A stretch of DNA of 64,000 bases, taken from Siniperca chuatsi. Taxonomy: Eukaryota; Chordata; Actinopteri; Centrarchiformes; Sinipercidae. The stretch lies in contig NC_058051.1 in NCBI RefSeq assembly GCF_020085105.1, positions 3,926,001 through 3,990,000 of the forward strand, read 5' to 3'. The translations under genes and the position numbers were made by a program. Under the pieces are notes generated by a model, which saw only the letters and a program-made list of their open reading frames with translations, did no database searches and was not told where the DNA came from. Of the stretch, positions 36,363 through 48,245 are shown piece by piece (the stretch's first letter is position 1; the number at the start of each line of letters is the position of its first letter).

Positions 36363-37651
36363 TATGGTCTCTCTGTCTCAGCAGTGATAAGGGGCAGCAG
36401 CCATTTGTATATATTTCCATTCCAAGAATTTTTCAGTGGTGCCCCTTGTCTTCCATTTTACCTGCACAAAACCTTGGTGCAGTCCTTTAGTAAATAAGGA
36501 CAAACACAATTAGATTGTAAATATTCCCCTAACTGTGTGTGTTTATATCATTGTATATGCGTATGCATTTGCCTCCTGTATAGGCTGGGCCTTGGGCACA
36601 ACCAGATCCGCCATATTGAGCATGGCAGCCTGTATTATATGCAGAATCTCCGTGAACTTCATTTGGATAATAACCTGCTGTCCCATGTGCCTGCTAGTCT
36701 GCCAGAGATGAAGCACCTGCAGGTGAGGAGGACATGCACCAACAAAAAACAGAAAATACTGTTGGACCAAAAAAATACAGTAACTTTATCCTATCCTACT
36801 GATAGTTTAGGCAGAACCAGAGCCAGACACAGAATCAGAATCAGAATCAGAAATACTTTATTGATCCCCAAAGGGAAACTCTTTGTTACAGCAGCTCGCC
36901 TTTACGTCAGTGCACACAGGAGAAAGTACTAGCAAAAAATATAATACAATACACTATAAAAACACTATAAAAACAGGTCAGAAAATAAATTAAGTACCAG
37001 GTGGGTATAAGTATAAGATAAAATAAGTGTGAGGTTTACCGGTTGATGATGATACTACTGTATAATAATACAATGTAATAATATAAGTAATAAGTAGTGG
37101 TGTATGTACTGTCGAGTTAAGTGTAGCTTATTGAGGTTATTAAGATATTGCACAGCAGTAATGGAGGTATATTATCCATAAATAGGAAAAACTAACAGGA
37201 AAACGAAATATTGCACAGGAGTAGTACACAGAATATTGCACAATTATACAAGTATGGCAGAGATGTAATGATCAATGTCCAGTTTAGTGACCAGACACAT
37301 GTGTCATTTGGGGATCAAATTTCGTATGACTCTGCATTATATTAATATGGATACTATAATAAATGGATCAATAGATTGTGCTTTAACAGAAGGCTGCTTG
37401 TGAAACATTGCTGCAGTCAGAGATTATGAGGACGTATATTTGTGTGTTCTACTAGGTGGTCTACCTGCACTCCTAACAACATCAGCAGCGTGGATGTGAA
37501 TGACTTCTGCCCTAAGGCCTTCAGCAGGAAGAGGACATCATATAACGGCATCAGTCTTTTCAATAATCCCATCCAGTACTGGGAGGTGCAGCCTTCAACG
37601 TTTCGCTGTGTTAGCAGCAGCATGGCCATACAGTTTGGCAACTATAAGTAA
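30754..37651 (+). CDS. bgn: Biglycan, class I small leucine-rich repeat proteoglycan, with a frameshift in the last exon
   Basis: The coding exons are 30754-31000, 31348-31460, 34624-34837, 34986-35096, 36203-36296, 36584-36722 and 37456-37651. All are GT-AG with matching phases and would give about 370 residues (human 368). Biglycan is a secreted matrix protein binding collagen and TGF-beta. Visible features are a signal peptide (residues 1 to about 19), an acidic MMMNDEEE segment, the class I cysteine cluster [14 protein letters not shown] (66-79), and leucine-rich repeats such as [24 protein letters not shown] and [16 protein letters not shown]. The last exon holds the ear-repeat cysteines and the ending AIQFGNYK. 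An extra base near 37474 after VVYLHS creates a TAA at once (codon 313); the correct frame resumes at NNISSV. The N-terminal region has no Ser-Gly pair. The first exon starts at an acceptor at 30738, so at least one 5' UTR exon lies upstream. Confidence 0.95.
31784..31920. mobile_element. Foldback (MITE-like) repeat in bgn intron
   Basis: 31784-31841 and 31861-31913 form a long inverted repeat with two mismatches and a 5-base bulge around a 19-base loop. The 20-base right end at 31901-31920 recurs exactly at 51782-51801 in a dedd intron. No coding capacity is present. Confidence 0.7.
32070..32130. repeat. (GT)n microsatellite
   Basis: A GT run of about 60 bases with one GC interruption near its end, abutting the interspersed repeat copy at 32131. 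Confidence 0.9.
32131..32625 (+). repeat. Interspersed repeat, short copy, in bgn intron
   Basis: It matches 28843-29119 joined directly to 30383-30712. The join falls at about 32335, where TTTAGTGGCC runs straight into ATTAAATTGATGG. This copy either shows the uninserted state or has a deletion. It ends A-rich beside the Tc1-like fragment. Confidence 0.6.
32628..33592 (+). mobile_element. Decayed Tc1-like DNA transposon
   Basis: The frame 32717-32953 reads the transposase C terminus, with [20 protein letters not shown], then [19 protein letters not shown], then KGGPTSY. This includes the region around the last DDE catalytic acid of Tc1 transposases (the NPIE motif). Upstream, 32628-32700 carries an earlier transposase piece, joined after an internal deletion. 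Downstream are the element's 3' end sequences, with GGGGGCAATCACTTTTTCAC and, near 33565, the related GGGGGCAAACACTTTTTCAC. A solo LTR is inserted at 32985-33397. The left terminus is missing, so the copy cannot move. Confidence 0.85.
32985..33397. mobile_element. Solo LTR nested in the Tc1-like element
   Basis: 413 bases with TGTCAG at one end and CTGACA at the other, flanked by the identical 5-bp repeat CAGGG (32980-32984 and 33398-33402). Removing the insert and one CAGGG copy restores a continuous Tc1-like 3' end. TG...CA termini and a 5-bp duplication indicate an LTR left by an LTR retrotransposon. The family is not known. Confidence 0.8.
36331..36360. repeat. (TC)n microsatellite
   Basis: A short TC run about 35 bases downstream of the bgn exon that ends at 36296. 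Confidence 0.85.
36831..37294 (-). mobile_element. Dispersed LINE 3' tail, copy 2, in last bgn intron
   Basis: Same family as 2632-3106: an (AGAATC)n start, AATACTTTATTGATCCCC, and the end AGAGATGTAATGATCAATG. It begins only about 110 bases after the exon 36584-36722 and ends about 160 bases before the last bgn exon. It fills most of that intron. Confidence 0.7.
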
Positions 37652-38788
37652 TACTGTCCTGTTCATTTAACCTTTTAACCTGAATCATTACAACAATCAC
37701 TATATGTACATTCCAAAAAAATCAGAGACAAGGAGGCCACTTATCGCAGCTTCTCAGCAGAATCCATCAGGGCAAGTAACCATGGACAGAAACAACGGAC
37801 CCCTCAGTCTAGATACATAGAAGGCCCACCCTCATCCCTAGCAGCGTCCTGGAATGCTCCCCACTCCCAAACTGCTTTACTAATTTTAATGTGGGCTAAC
37901 CGCAGCCTAAATATGCACTGTGGAGCTATATTGTGTAGGAAAGGGTTTAAAAAACATATATGAGATCACACTCAGTATCAGTAAATAATCAATATTAAAA
38001 TTGGCTGAGCAATGGGGCAAAGAGAGCATTGGCCCCAAAGCCCTAGACCAAGTGTGTCACTTGATTTATGGCAATATGCACCACTTAATCACAATTTCAA
38101 CTTAAATGGGCCTCAAGGCAGTGATAATTAGTTCATCTTGTGGCCCCGTCGTTTAGAGGGGCAATGTGTTAAAATCTAGTTGTAAGATTATTACTTCTGT
38201 TGATATTGTGCTTACATGGTACATAAGCCTATACAAATCTGTGTTCACAAATTAATTTGACACTCACATACCTGGGCCCAGGTAGTATGTCAGCAAAGGA
38301 GCAGTGGTTGGAGCTCCAGGCAAAATATAAATGAAATGTGCACTGTAAATGATGGGCACTTGAAGGCAATGAGAGTGGGAGAAATGGGTGGGGGCTGGCA
38401 GCTCATTTCTGCCCTCGGGCCCCCAGGTGGGGTAATCCAGCCATGGATATACTGTAATCATGCTTTGCATACCATTCAACAATTCTCACACATGAGTCTC
38501 TCTCAAGATGATACATGATGTTCTGGGGAATCTGTAACTTGTCCATCTGTGCTGCAAGGGTTTCTTTTTCTGGCAGGTCTGTTTTATCATTTCTTTACCC
38601 CTCCTTTAAAAGTGATGCAGTTTGATTTTAATATATTTTCAAGAAAGTTCAAAACAGTTAAGTGCAAATAAAAACCTAGATATGTTGACAGTTCTTCATA
38701 AACTTCCCTAAAGTGTAACTTTGTTGATGTGTTATTCTTGTTTGAAGAAGCATTTTTATATTGCTGTTGAGGTAATTGAATCGTATCA
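37652..38788. other. bgn 3' flank and intergenic
   Basis: The bgn 3' UTR should start here. No convincing polyadenylation signal pair was identified, and no other gene is seen. Confidence 0.3.
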
Positions 38789-38789
38789 G

Positions 38790-38841
38790 CCAATCAGCCA
38801 TCTCGCTTTCCCCTCAAATATCTTCCAACAGTCCATAAATA
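38790..38841 (+). promoter_or_regulatory. CCAAT and TATA-like boxes upstream of the acyltransferase gene
   Basis: A CCAAT motif at 38790-38794 is followed about 40 bases on by CATAAATA at 38834-38841. The latter lies about 100 bases upstream of the predicted start codon at 38939. This spacing fits a TATA-type promoter with a short 5' UTR. Confidence 0.45.
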
Positions 38842-38938
38842 ACAGCCCAAACTAGATTCTTTCACAACACACCCTGTAAGGGCAAACTGCCTTACAACAG
38901 CTACCACAGTCCTCACACTAATTTAGCAGGAGTCAGCT

Positions 38939-41900
38939 ATGGATTATCTGAAGCAGGTAAGAACCAACAACACAAAGACCAGCTCTGACTTATCTTGCAA
39001 TGGCACAGAATTAATAATAATAAAAATTGAGTATGATCAGCCAACTTTTATAGCACGAGAGCTGCTGCACCTGTATTCTTAATACATCAGACTTTGTTAT
39101 TCTGTAAGTAATGTGATGTAAAGTTATTAGTCTAATGTAATAGATGTGCTAATATAGCAGTGTGACTTCAGCCAATGGAAGTGTGATGGATCTTCAAAAA
39201 GAAATATATAAAGAACCCTGTTAAACACATCCTGCATTATTACATTATATTACATTGCATAGGAACACTAGCTAGATGTAATCAAAATAGTTTTTCAAGC
39301 CTTACAAACAAACAACAACAAGGGTGATCAGTTTCACCTATGATGACCAGTATTTACCATTACTAAAGAACATGTGACAACAACTCTGCCCTGAACTGAA
39401 TGTAATGCAGCTAAACCTGCTTTCAGACTGGATAGGGAGTGGAGCAGGGTGGAGATGCGTCAGAAACTGCTTCTTTTATTATTATTTACTGTCATATGTT
39501 TTGTAATGAACGCAGGTTGATGGAATTGTGTCCACTGCCCAATTTGGAGACTTGATAGAATTTTCCTACCCCATGGGATATTCACATTGGGGAGTGTATG
39601 ATGAAGATGGATATGTAATCCATTTTGCTGTTGCAGGTGAGGACAACATCTAGTACGTTTCATTGCTGCCATGACATTAAAAGCCCCACTGATTTTATAA
39701 CCATGTAGGCACTCGCATTATGTAAGTGTTTTGTGTTACTCATATGATCATAATTGAAACTAGAGACCATCTTGTGATGGGACAACATCAGCCGCGACGC
39801 CCGTCAATATGTTGACGTTCCGACCCATGAGCACTCAGTAGTCATTACTACATTATTACATGAGTAGTCAGTACTCATGGGTCACCTGTAAAGAGTAGTA
39901 AATGAGGTCCTGGAGACACCTACTGTAGCGGGAACTACCACAGAAGCGGTTTTGAGTACTTTGCCGGGTGTTTATTTCAACGTGAGAGCGTCACAAACGT
40001 GCAAGATGCAGTCACGAAGCTTTACAGGTGTGTAGTTGAGATCAAAATGAAGGCCGAGTTCGAAGATGGGTGTAGTCCGAGCAAGAGCGCTGGAAGTAGG
40101 GGGGTAGGGAGTACTTTACACCCCTGGCCCACATTTGTTTTAATCTACCTAATTATTACTGCCTGCCTAACTGTCCTGCGAGACATAGTGGATGAATCTC
40201 ACCAAACTCATGTCTCTCATGTCATGTGTTCCATTGCACCATACACACTGATTTGGCGTCACGGCTGGTGTGATCCCATAGCAAGATGGTCTCTAGTTTT
40301 TATATGGTACCATTCTCTAATAAGGCACCCTTTAGAAAGGCTCTATAGGCTTCATAAAATGGCTGTATTAGTGGTTAACAAATCCTTTAATAATGCAGTA
40401 TAGATACAGCATTATGTATACAGCAATAAACCATTTAATAAGAAAAACTTGTGTTGCCAGGTTGTGAAAAATTCCTTTGACTGGTGTTAAAATATAACAG
40501 TAATAATAATAAATACTCACTTCCTAATAAACCATAATGGTTTGAAATGTTAATAAAGTCATTAATAAAGGGACACATGTCATGTTTCTCACTTTCTAAT
40601 AAGAACAGCAAAGGTTAGTCATCTGGAATTGTAAATATTAGCTCATTAATAATAGATACTTACACAAATCTTTCAAATTGTAAATGTTAATGAGTTGTTA
40701 TTAAATGTATTTTGGCCCAGATGTTCTGAAGCCTTTTCCCAGAAGGTAAGTGGTCGACCATTGGAGGGGTTTTCCTGATTAACTACAGAGCTATAAAATG
40801 ACAAAGCAAATGTGATGCTGGAGGAGGTTAAACACCAGCCAAAGGGATTTTTCACAGCTTGGCAACCCAAACGTTCTTCTTTACTACTGGCTTATAACTG
40901 ATCCCTAAAGCATTAGTAAAAGATTTATTAAAGGATAAGGCTCGCAATATTCTTTATTTTTCTTGTCAACAAATCTCACGAGAAGACCAAAACCAACAAT
41001 AAAAGTATCCTACTAACAAGTATTGTCTGTGTAACCAAAGCCTGATACAGTTTATTCCTCTGTGCCATCGCGTTAAATTAAAAATTAAATTAAGTTCCTT
41101 CACCATGAACACACACACTCTAGCTTATTTTGCCTCAATCCCACATTCACGGTCCCGCTGCCCCAAATACTCACTAGAGCACCAAATGTGGATTAATCTG
41201 CAGCTGAAAATAGTTCACAACAAATTTCCTAAATAAGGTGTAAAGACATACACTGGCACTATAGTTCTCTAAAGCCACCTGTACAATCAGAAGGGAAACT
41301 CTCATGTTGTCACGGGTAATACGGTGTGTTCACAACTAAAAAACAGTCCCGAAAAGGGGATAGATTAAAGCAGTTTGTGTGCAGGCCTCCTGCCAGAATT
41401 TGCACTCTGCCTGCTATTGGTTAACAATGTCATGTGGTTAGTTGTGCCTTTTTTAGAGAGAGGATGGCTGGTTTGGCGTATTATGGAACTATTTGACAGT
41501 GGTATAAAAGCTAAAGGATATTTCTTCATGGAGACTGAAAACTGAGATTGTTTGTCAAATTGTTGCACATCCTGAAAGTAAACTGTCCTATTCTTTAGAT
41601 GAGGGGAAACTGATGAGCAGGATACGTACTTCCCTGCAAACAATCTTCCCTGTATGTGGGGACCTGCTTCTTGGGGAAACCAGGATCCGCAGAGTGCTTC
41701 TTAGTGAGGTGAACGTCCCGAAAGGAGCCCATATCTTGATCAGTAACAACCGCCATGCCTTCACACCATCAGAACCTGTGGATATGAGATTACGCCGCGA
41801 TGCCCTTCTTGAAAAGGACTTCCACTATCATCTTTTCAATCTCAACTGCGAGCACTTTGCCACTTTTGTACGCTTTGGAAAAGCTGTGTGCAACCAGGTA

Positions 41901-43017
41901 TACGTTTGGTACTGCAAAAAATAACATCTTGCATGTGTTTCTTTTTTGTTTGCTTGTTTAAAGGCGGAATGAGTAGGATTTATCGGTTGCTTTTTGTAAA
42001 CACACGATTCAAAGTTGGCGGCTCAACAAGCCAGAGAGAGAGAGAGAGAGAGAGAGCAGTGGCTAGATAGTGAATGAAGAGCGGGAGCGGTGTTAGGGAG
42101 AACAAAGCAGGGAATCCAAGAAATGAAACAGTATTTGTTTCATGGCGGTTACATTGAAAGCACAAACAAACACGGCCACACCTCCACATAACCCTGCGGG
42201 AAGAACCACATTTTGTGTGAACATGCAGCCGAAGCAACCGTCCTCTGCTCTGCCTGTGTGACACACACAGACCTGCAGCTCTATACATCCATAGTCTCGC
42301 TTAGCCAGACCTATCTCCACACTTCATTTTCAAATACGAAACTAAGAAAATACGGCCGGAGGGCAGGGTCTCCGATACAGACACCGCCACACAGTCTATA
42401 CTTTGTTTTTTTTTTTAGGAAAATCCTACTCATTCTGCCGTTAAGAGTAATTGATTGTGCCCAATCAAATAATTTTTTGTTATAAACTTAATGTGGGATA
42501 TGGTAATGTGATAACATCTGTGTATAGATTGAGCAGTAACCAGCATTTTGGCCATATCAGACCAATAAAACTGTCAATTGTACGCAATTGTCATTTAACC
42601 CAGAGTTTACCTATTTATCCGCAAGGCTTGCATCCTACTTAACTACTTCTCAAAATTCAGTATATTAAATTGGTGTGAGTTAAATTAGATGGAAAAAATG
42701 ATTACATTGTGGTCTGATGAAACCCATGGCTGGAGGTCATAGTATACCCTTTAAATTTGTAGCTAATTAACTAGCCCTGACACTTGTCTGACACTAATAG
42801 ATTCAGTTTTTTGTTGTGTTTTGCTTTAAGTGGTCTGACATACATTTGTAGGACCTCGGTGACCAATAATGACCACTAAGAGACTGCTGTCCTGTTATTC
42901 CTCCTATAGATCCCTACAAGACCCAAGAATGTAGAGTGCGTGGAGGCAACTGCAGTCTTCAACGACATTGTCAGCCACACAGAAACTGCTCAAGACCATC
43001 TGGAAAGAGCCCTCTGA
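38939..43017 (+). CDS. LRAT/PLAAT-family thiol acyltransferase, four exons
   Basis: The coding exons are 38939-38956, 39516-39636, 41599-41897 and 42910-43017. They join in frame to 181 residues. The family (NlpC/P60 fold) moves acyl groups through a catalytic Cys; LRAT makes retinyl esters and PLAAT enzymes act on phospholipids. Expected residues are present: His30 in GYSHWGVY, a second His at 42 in YVIHF twelve residues later as in PLAAT, and Cys130 in NLNCEHFATFVRFGKAVCNQ. The middle segment (GAHILISNNRH with a following charged helix) is closer to LRAT-type proteins than to short PLAATs. No C-terminal membrane helix is seen, unlike LRAT and several PLAATs, so the protein may be soluble or peripheral. 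The start is supported by the nearby TATA-like and CCAAT boxes. The exact paralog was not identified. Confidence 0.88.
39822..39883. repeat. Imperfect inverted repeat in acyltransferase intron
   Basis: GACCCATGAG at 39822-39831 pairs with CTCATGGGTC at 39874-39883, and weaker pairing extends inward. Likely a terminal part of an old foldback repeat. Confidence 0.4.
41962..42440. mobile_element. TTAA-flanked MITE (piggyBac-like) in last acyltransferase intron
   Basis: The left end AGGCGGAATGAGTAGGATTT and the right end AAATCCTACTCATTCTGCCG are near-perfect inverted repeats. Both are bordered by TTAA (41958-41961 and 42441-42444), the target duplication of piggyBac-type elements. The 479-base interior has an (AG)n run at 42032-42057 and no transposase. 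It starts only about 60 bases downstream of the exon that ends at 41897. Confidence 0.75.
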
Positions 43018-44865
43018 CTCTCTGAACTCATGCCTGGCAATTCTTTAAGAAGTGGTTTTAGAAACATGAACAACTATGAACAAATGATATGAACTATTTG
43101 TGAATCATGCCACTTTAAATATTCAGGATTTTCTCTGTGGTCCTCTTTATAGCTGACATGGATTTTTCTGTCAATGATGGAGTGGAAAATATGCACAGTA
43201 GGGCTGCAACTAACGATTGATCATTTTTGATTACTCTGCCAAATATTTCCTTGATAAACTGATCGATCGTTTTGTCTGTAAAATGCTCATTATATATTAT
43301 AAAATTGATGTGGGAAACTGAGGGAATGGATTGGTAGACCTCGGGTGTGGATTGTTAAAACTGAATGCTCTGTTTGATAAACGTGCACAGATCGGCAAAA
43401 TGCACATTTGACAACCAAGACGGCCCCTCCCGCTCTGGATGATCACCATACTTTATGGTATATAATTTAATTTACTATATTAATACAGCCGAATTCACTA
43501 TATAGTCATATGTCATTTACATGTTTTTGTTTTACATACATATAAAGCTATGGAAATGACAATAACTATATTATGAATTCTGCTGCATTAAAACGCAGTA
43601 CAGGTGATCACAGAGAGCAGGAGGGGCCAGAACGGAGGTTTAACGGGCCATCCCGTCTGTCAGATGTGCAGGGGTTGCCAGTCCGTGACCACGGTTTTAG
43701 CAATGTGTTGCCAATACTTTCTGTTGTTAACCTGCTCAAAAGCTGCTCTGTGCTTTGTCTCGTAGTGGCGCTTCACATTGCAGCTTTTATAATAATCGCC
43801 ACGGCGTCAGAACATATGAGACATAGTGGCTTTGAACTGCCTGTGGGAAGATTTAACATGTAAGTCCATTCTGGATTAAAAGCTGTGTTTCCGCTGTCTA
43901 CTTTTCTCTTTTTAGAGCACGCCATGTGAAATTATTTCTCCGACTCCTCTGTGTGTGTGTGTGTGTGTGTGTGGCTCTCACTAACTGACTCCAGTCGCGA
44001 TGCTCGTTGGAATGCACAGATTTGATTGGCTGAGTAGCATCACGTGAGATGATTTTACAACGCATGTAATTGGTCTGCGAGTGTCCTGCTAAAGCAGTGC
44101 CGTAAAGGCTAGAAAAGCTGCGCCTGTTTAAATGGAAACGCTCCGTCAAAATGTAATCCTGTTAACAAATCGCCTACCGCATATAGCTGTCATAAAGGTA
44201 ATTGATACAGAGGGCGAAGACCTCTCACAGTTTAGCTGGTAGAGGTGGCAGATATGGACTAGACTCCAGTCAAAGAATCATGCTCCAGAGAAGAGATGTC
44301 TTCACTGACAAGGGGCTTTATTTTGCTGCACATTGTGTGTGCAGACTATGTATTTACCTTGGGTTTGGGTTTGAGTTTGAGAAGCTATGATGTAATAATA
44401 ATAATCACAAATATGGTATTAGTCAGCAACAGTTGGATAATCAAATGTGGTTATTATAATCACTAACTTGACTAAACACGGTAGCCATAACCATTCAATG
44501 CACAATATTAGCCTTAGCTGCTACTAGAACTGACATGAGCCATGATGATAATAAGCCATCATTATGTTATAATATGATATGTTGGATATTACAGGGCATA
44601 ATAAAGATCAGAAATAATTCTTTAAACTTGAATTTTTGCTCACTTACGGTGATGTTTAATGCCACATTCACGTCATATTGTTTAAACCATAATTAGGAGC
44701 AGCCGAGTGGGAAAATCCATTCATGTCAGCCTCCGACTTTTTCCATATTGGAAATTTCTGATACCAACGATATCTCTCACTTGGTGAAAAGAACTAAAGA
44801 CTGCACCACTGCTAGTAGTTACATCTAAACACTGTTTGAATAGGGATGGCAGCAGTGAGGCACAA
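43018..44865. other. 3' flank and intergenic with repeat fragments
   Basis: 43195-43300 (GGGCTGCAACTAACGATTGA) is a common fish repeat; a related GGGCTGAAATGATTCCTCGA is at 53432. A (GT)n run lies at 43950-43973. The reading frame at 43573-43863 has no recognised domain. No gene is supported. Confidence 0.4.
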
Positions 44866-45829
44866 CTGTTTCATGAATGGATCAGAGAGAGTTTATGATT
44901 AGGGTGATAGTGACAGAAGTATGGAAATTAGAAGTGAAGGGGAAGACGGAGGGACACCAAGGGAAACTTAGAAGGAAGTGAGAAACAATTGAGGAGAGAA
45001 AAGACATCGGAGTACCTCAGAGGGTTCTGAAGGTCAGAATCTGAAAACGGTTGGGGTAAGTAGGGTCAATCCATTGAAGCTGAAGAAAATGTTGAATATA
45101 GATCCATGGGAAAGTTAAGGTCCTTCTGGACAGAAATGTATTAGTTGGCTATAACAAGGAAGAGCAGCCAAGCAAAATTCTCAAGCTCAAAGAGAATAAA
45201 GGAATAAAAGCTGTCAGTACTAGCAGAGTGTGTGGATCAAGTAGAACTAAAGGAAGGAGAGGAGTTATTACTGGCATGAAATCAAGAGTAATCTGAAAGG
45301 GGGAGTGATATTAAATGCTCAACGGATTAAATCAGTTGTGAACGGGGCTCAGAATGACACTGAGACTGTTATGATAGAACGACTGATGTTAAGAGATTAT
45401 ATTCTGAGACCAGTGAGGTGTTTCAACTGTCAAAAGTTTGGTCATGTTGCGTCAGGGTGCAGGGACCAACGCAGATGTGCGCATTGTGGAGGGAACCATG
45501 AGAATGGGAAACGTGAAGAGGGAGCAAAGCCAAGGTGTTGCAACTGTGGAGAGGCTCATAGCGCTGCCTACAGGGGATGTGAGGTATAGAAATGGGAAGT
45601 TTCATTACCTCACATCTCACATCAATACCTTTATTGCAGGAGTAATCAACAGTAAAGCTGGACTGGAGTCAAAAGATTCAGTTAATGCTACACTTGTTAA
45701 ACAAGATATATCTTACAGAGTGCTGGGAAAAGGTGAATGTCAGGAATATATTGTGGTGGAGGTGTGGTGTAGGGAAACAGAGATTGCGATCATAAATTAT
45801 TATAATCCATGTAGAAGGTTTTATGGTTA

Positions 45830-46090
45830 TGGTAAATGGACTGTATTTGTATAGAGCCTTTCTAGTCTTCCGACCACTCAAAGCGCTTCACACACTACAT
45901 ATCGCATTCACCCCATTCACACACATTCATACACTGATGGCAGAACTGCTCATCAGTACAAAGAAACAAAAATTGATCATTCACACACACTCACACTGAA
46001 GGCACAGCCCCAAGGACACTTTGACATGTGGACTGAGGGAAGCCGGGATCGATCTTCCGATTCTCTACCACTAAGCCACAGCTGCCACAG
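45830..46090. mobile_element. Short interspersed element inserted in the LINE endonuclease
   Basis: The start TATGGTAAATGGACTGTATTTG, followed by AGTCTTCCGACCACTCAAAG and CGCATTCACCCCATTCACAC, is a very common teleost non-autonomous repeat. It sits between two halves of the LINE endonuclease domain, so it landed after the LINE. Target duplications are not clear. Confidence 0.7.
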
Positions 46091-47964
46091 GGTTAGAGTT
46101 GGATACGTTGCTGGAAGTTCAAGGTCAGGATAGACGCAGAATAATATGGTGTGGAGACTTTAATTCCCACAATTCACTTTGGTGTCAGGGACACACTGAT
46201 GTAAATGGTCAAGTGGTAGAGTCTCTCTTAGAGGAAAGTCTCCCAGACTGGGATACGTTTGAGGAAATCAATGAAGAAAGAATAGCTGCAATTGATGAAA
46301 GTCAGGATGTTGACAACTTGAATGAGAATCTTTGTAGGCAGCATCAGAGACAGGAAGAGAGCCTTTACACTTATAAAGAGAACACATAATTATGACCATT
46401 TAGCATAAAAGAGAGCCTAGGCTGTGGTGAGAAGAACAATAAGACAAGCACAGAGTAGCAAAGTAGATTTTGTAGTGAAATTAGGAGAACTAGAAAGATG
46501 ATGGGTGTAGGAGGGAGGATATTCAACTGGATAAAAGACTTTATGGTAGATAGAACTATTCAACTAAGGATTAGAAACACAGAATCAAGTCGATTTGTAG
46601 TGGAAAATGGGACCCCACAAGGGAGTGTAGTAAGTCCATTCATCTTTTCGGTAATGCTCAATGATGGTTTTTCTCAAGCGCAACCAGATATTGGCAGATC
46701 TCTTTTTGCAGATGGGGCACTATGGAAAAGGGGCCAGAATATTTTTGCACTTTAATGTAGAATTCAGGAAGCAATTCATAAGGTTGAACAGTATTAACTG
46801 CAGATGTATGGAAGACCATCGGAGAGGGTGAATGGGGATTCTTAGGAAATTTTACTCTAAGTTAACATGGGCTGATCATATTAATAAAATAGTGGAAAAA
46901 GTGTCAGAGAGTTTCAAATATCATGTGGGGTGGAATGGGGGCCAAACTTCATTTAAAAACTATCTGTGTTGCAATGATTCGGTCTGTGCTTGCTTACGGT
47001 AGTGTGGTGTATGGTTCAGCCTAAATAAACTGTTGGAACATACTAATAAGATACACACACATAAGACAGTGTTGTGGAGCAGTAGTAAACCCCCATCCCA
47101 GCCCTGCAAGTCCTGGCAGGAGAGATGCCACTAGATATTAGAAAGAAGCAGTTAATGACCAACCAGTGGGCTAACCTCAAAGGACATGAAGAACAGCACC
47201 CTACGAAAGGTGGTATTGCAGGACTGCTGGGAACAAGGCAGAGGACAAAAAGCAAGCTTTGGGTGGGTTGGCAAAAGATCTGCAGAAGACTTGGGGGGTT
47301 ATTAATATCAAGCAAAGCCCAACAGTAATTATTCCAGAGGCTGAGCCATGGACACACTCAACACCACTGACGGACATGTATTTGCTGGAGCTCAAGAAGT
47401 CGGAGCGAGGAAAAGCCGATCTATTAACAGCTTTTTCAGTTCATGTAAGAGACCAGTATTCCCAGTATGTACATTTGTACACTGATGATTCAAAAGATCC
47501 AGAACATCAAACAACTTGGGCTTCGTTTTCAGTTCCAGAAAGTAAAGTCGTTGGAATAAAGTGGACACCAAATTATCTACTGAGTCTACCCAGTGGAGAT
47601 GAGTCTTGGCTTTGTATTGGGTAGAGGAGATTAAACCAGGAAACTCTTTAAACTGCTCCTATTCTGCTTCAGTTCAAGAGCCTGAGATCCTTCAATTCCA
47701 GCTGTCAAGCACATGTATGTCAGAAGGGAAATGAGGAGGTGGACAGGTTAGCAAATCAAGACTCTGCAGAGAGACACTAAGCCCCATTAAGCAAATCAGA
47801 GGTCAAGGGAATAGTTTGGAGTAAAACAGTAGAATAGTGGCAAGAGCAGTGCAACACTGGAATAAGGGGAAGGTTTCTGTACAATGTAAGTAGTAAAGTC
47901 AATTCAACATTTAGAAGCATAGGTAGGTCAAGGAAAGAAGTGGTGATTTTCAACAGAATAAAAC

Positions 47965-48245
47965 TTGGTCCAGTTGAAAGTCTGCTTTATTGTCAATTCT
48001 TAAGCACATTACATACATACAGAGAATAGGTTACTCTCAGACCCCGGTACATACAGATAACACTAACAGTAGAGCCTAAAATCTAGATCAAATATAAAAT
48101 ATAAGCTAAAACTATACAATAAGGGAATACAAAAAGAGACATAATAAAAAATAAAATAAAATAAAAATAGGTTGACTAAAAGCAGCGCAAGGCACATGGC
48201 AGATAAAAATAGGAAAGCATCCTGGAGTCTGTCATCATAAAGTGT
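47965..48245 (-). mobile_element. Second LINE tail inserted in the I/Nimb-like LINE
   Basis: CTGCTTTATTGTCAATTCTT followed by A-rich sequence is a reverse-oriented LINE 3' end like the one at 1505-1900. It interrupts the C-terminal part of the host LINE. Confidence 0.6.

Noticed and set aside
43573-43863. 96-codon frame with a hydrophobic stretch
   Set aside because: No family resemblance, no splice-consistent partner exons, and it lies in a repeat-rich intergenic stretch.
47043-47395. Minus-strand frames of about 100 codons
   Set aside because: They are shadows of the decayed LINE coding region on the + strand.
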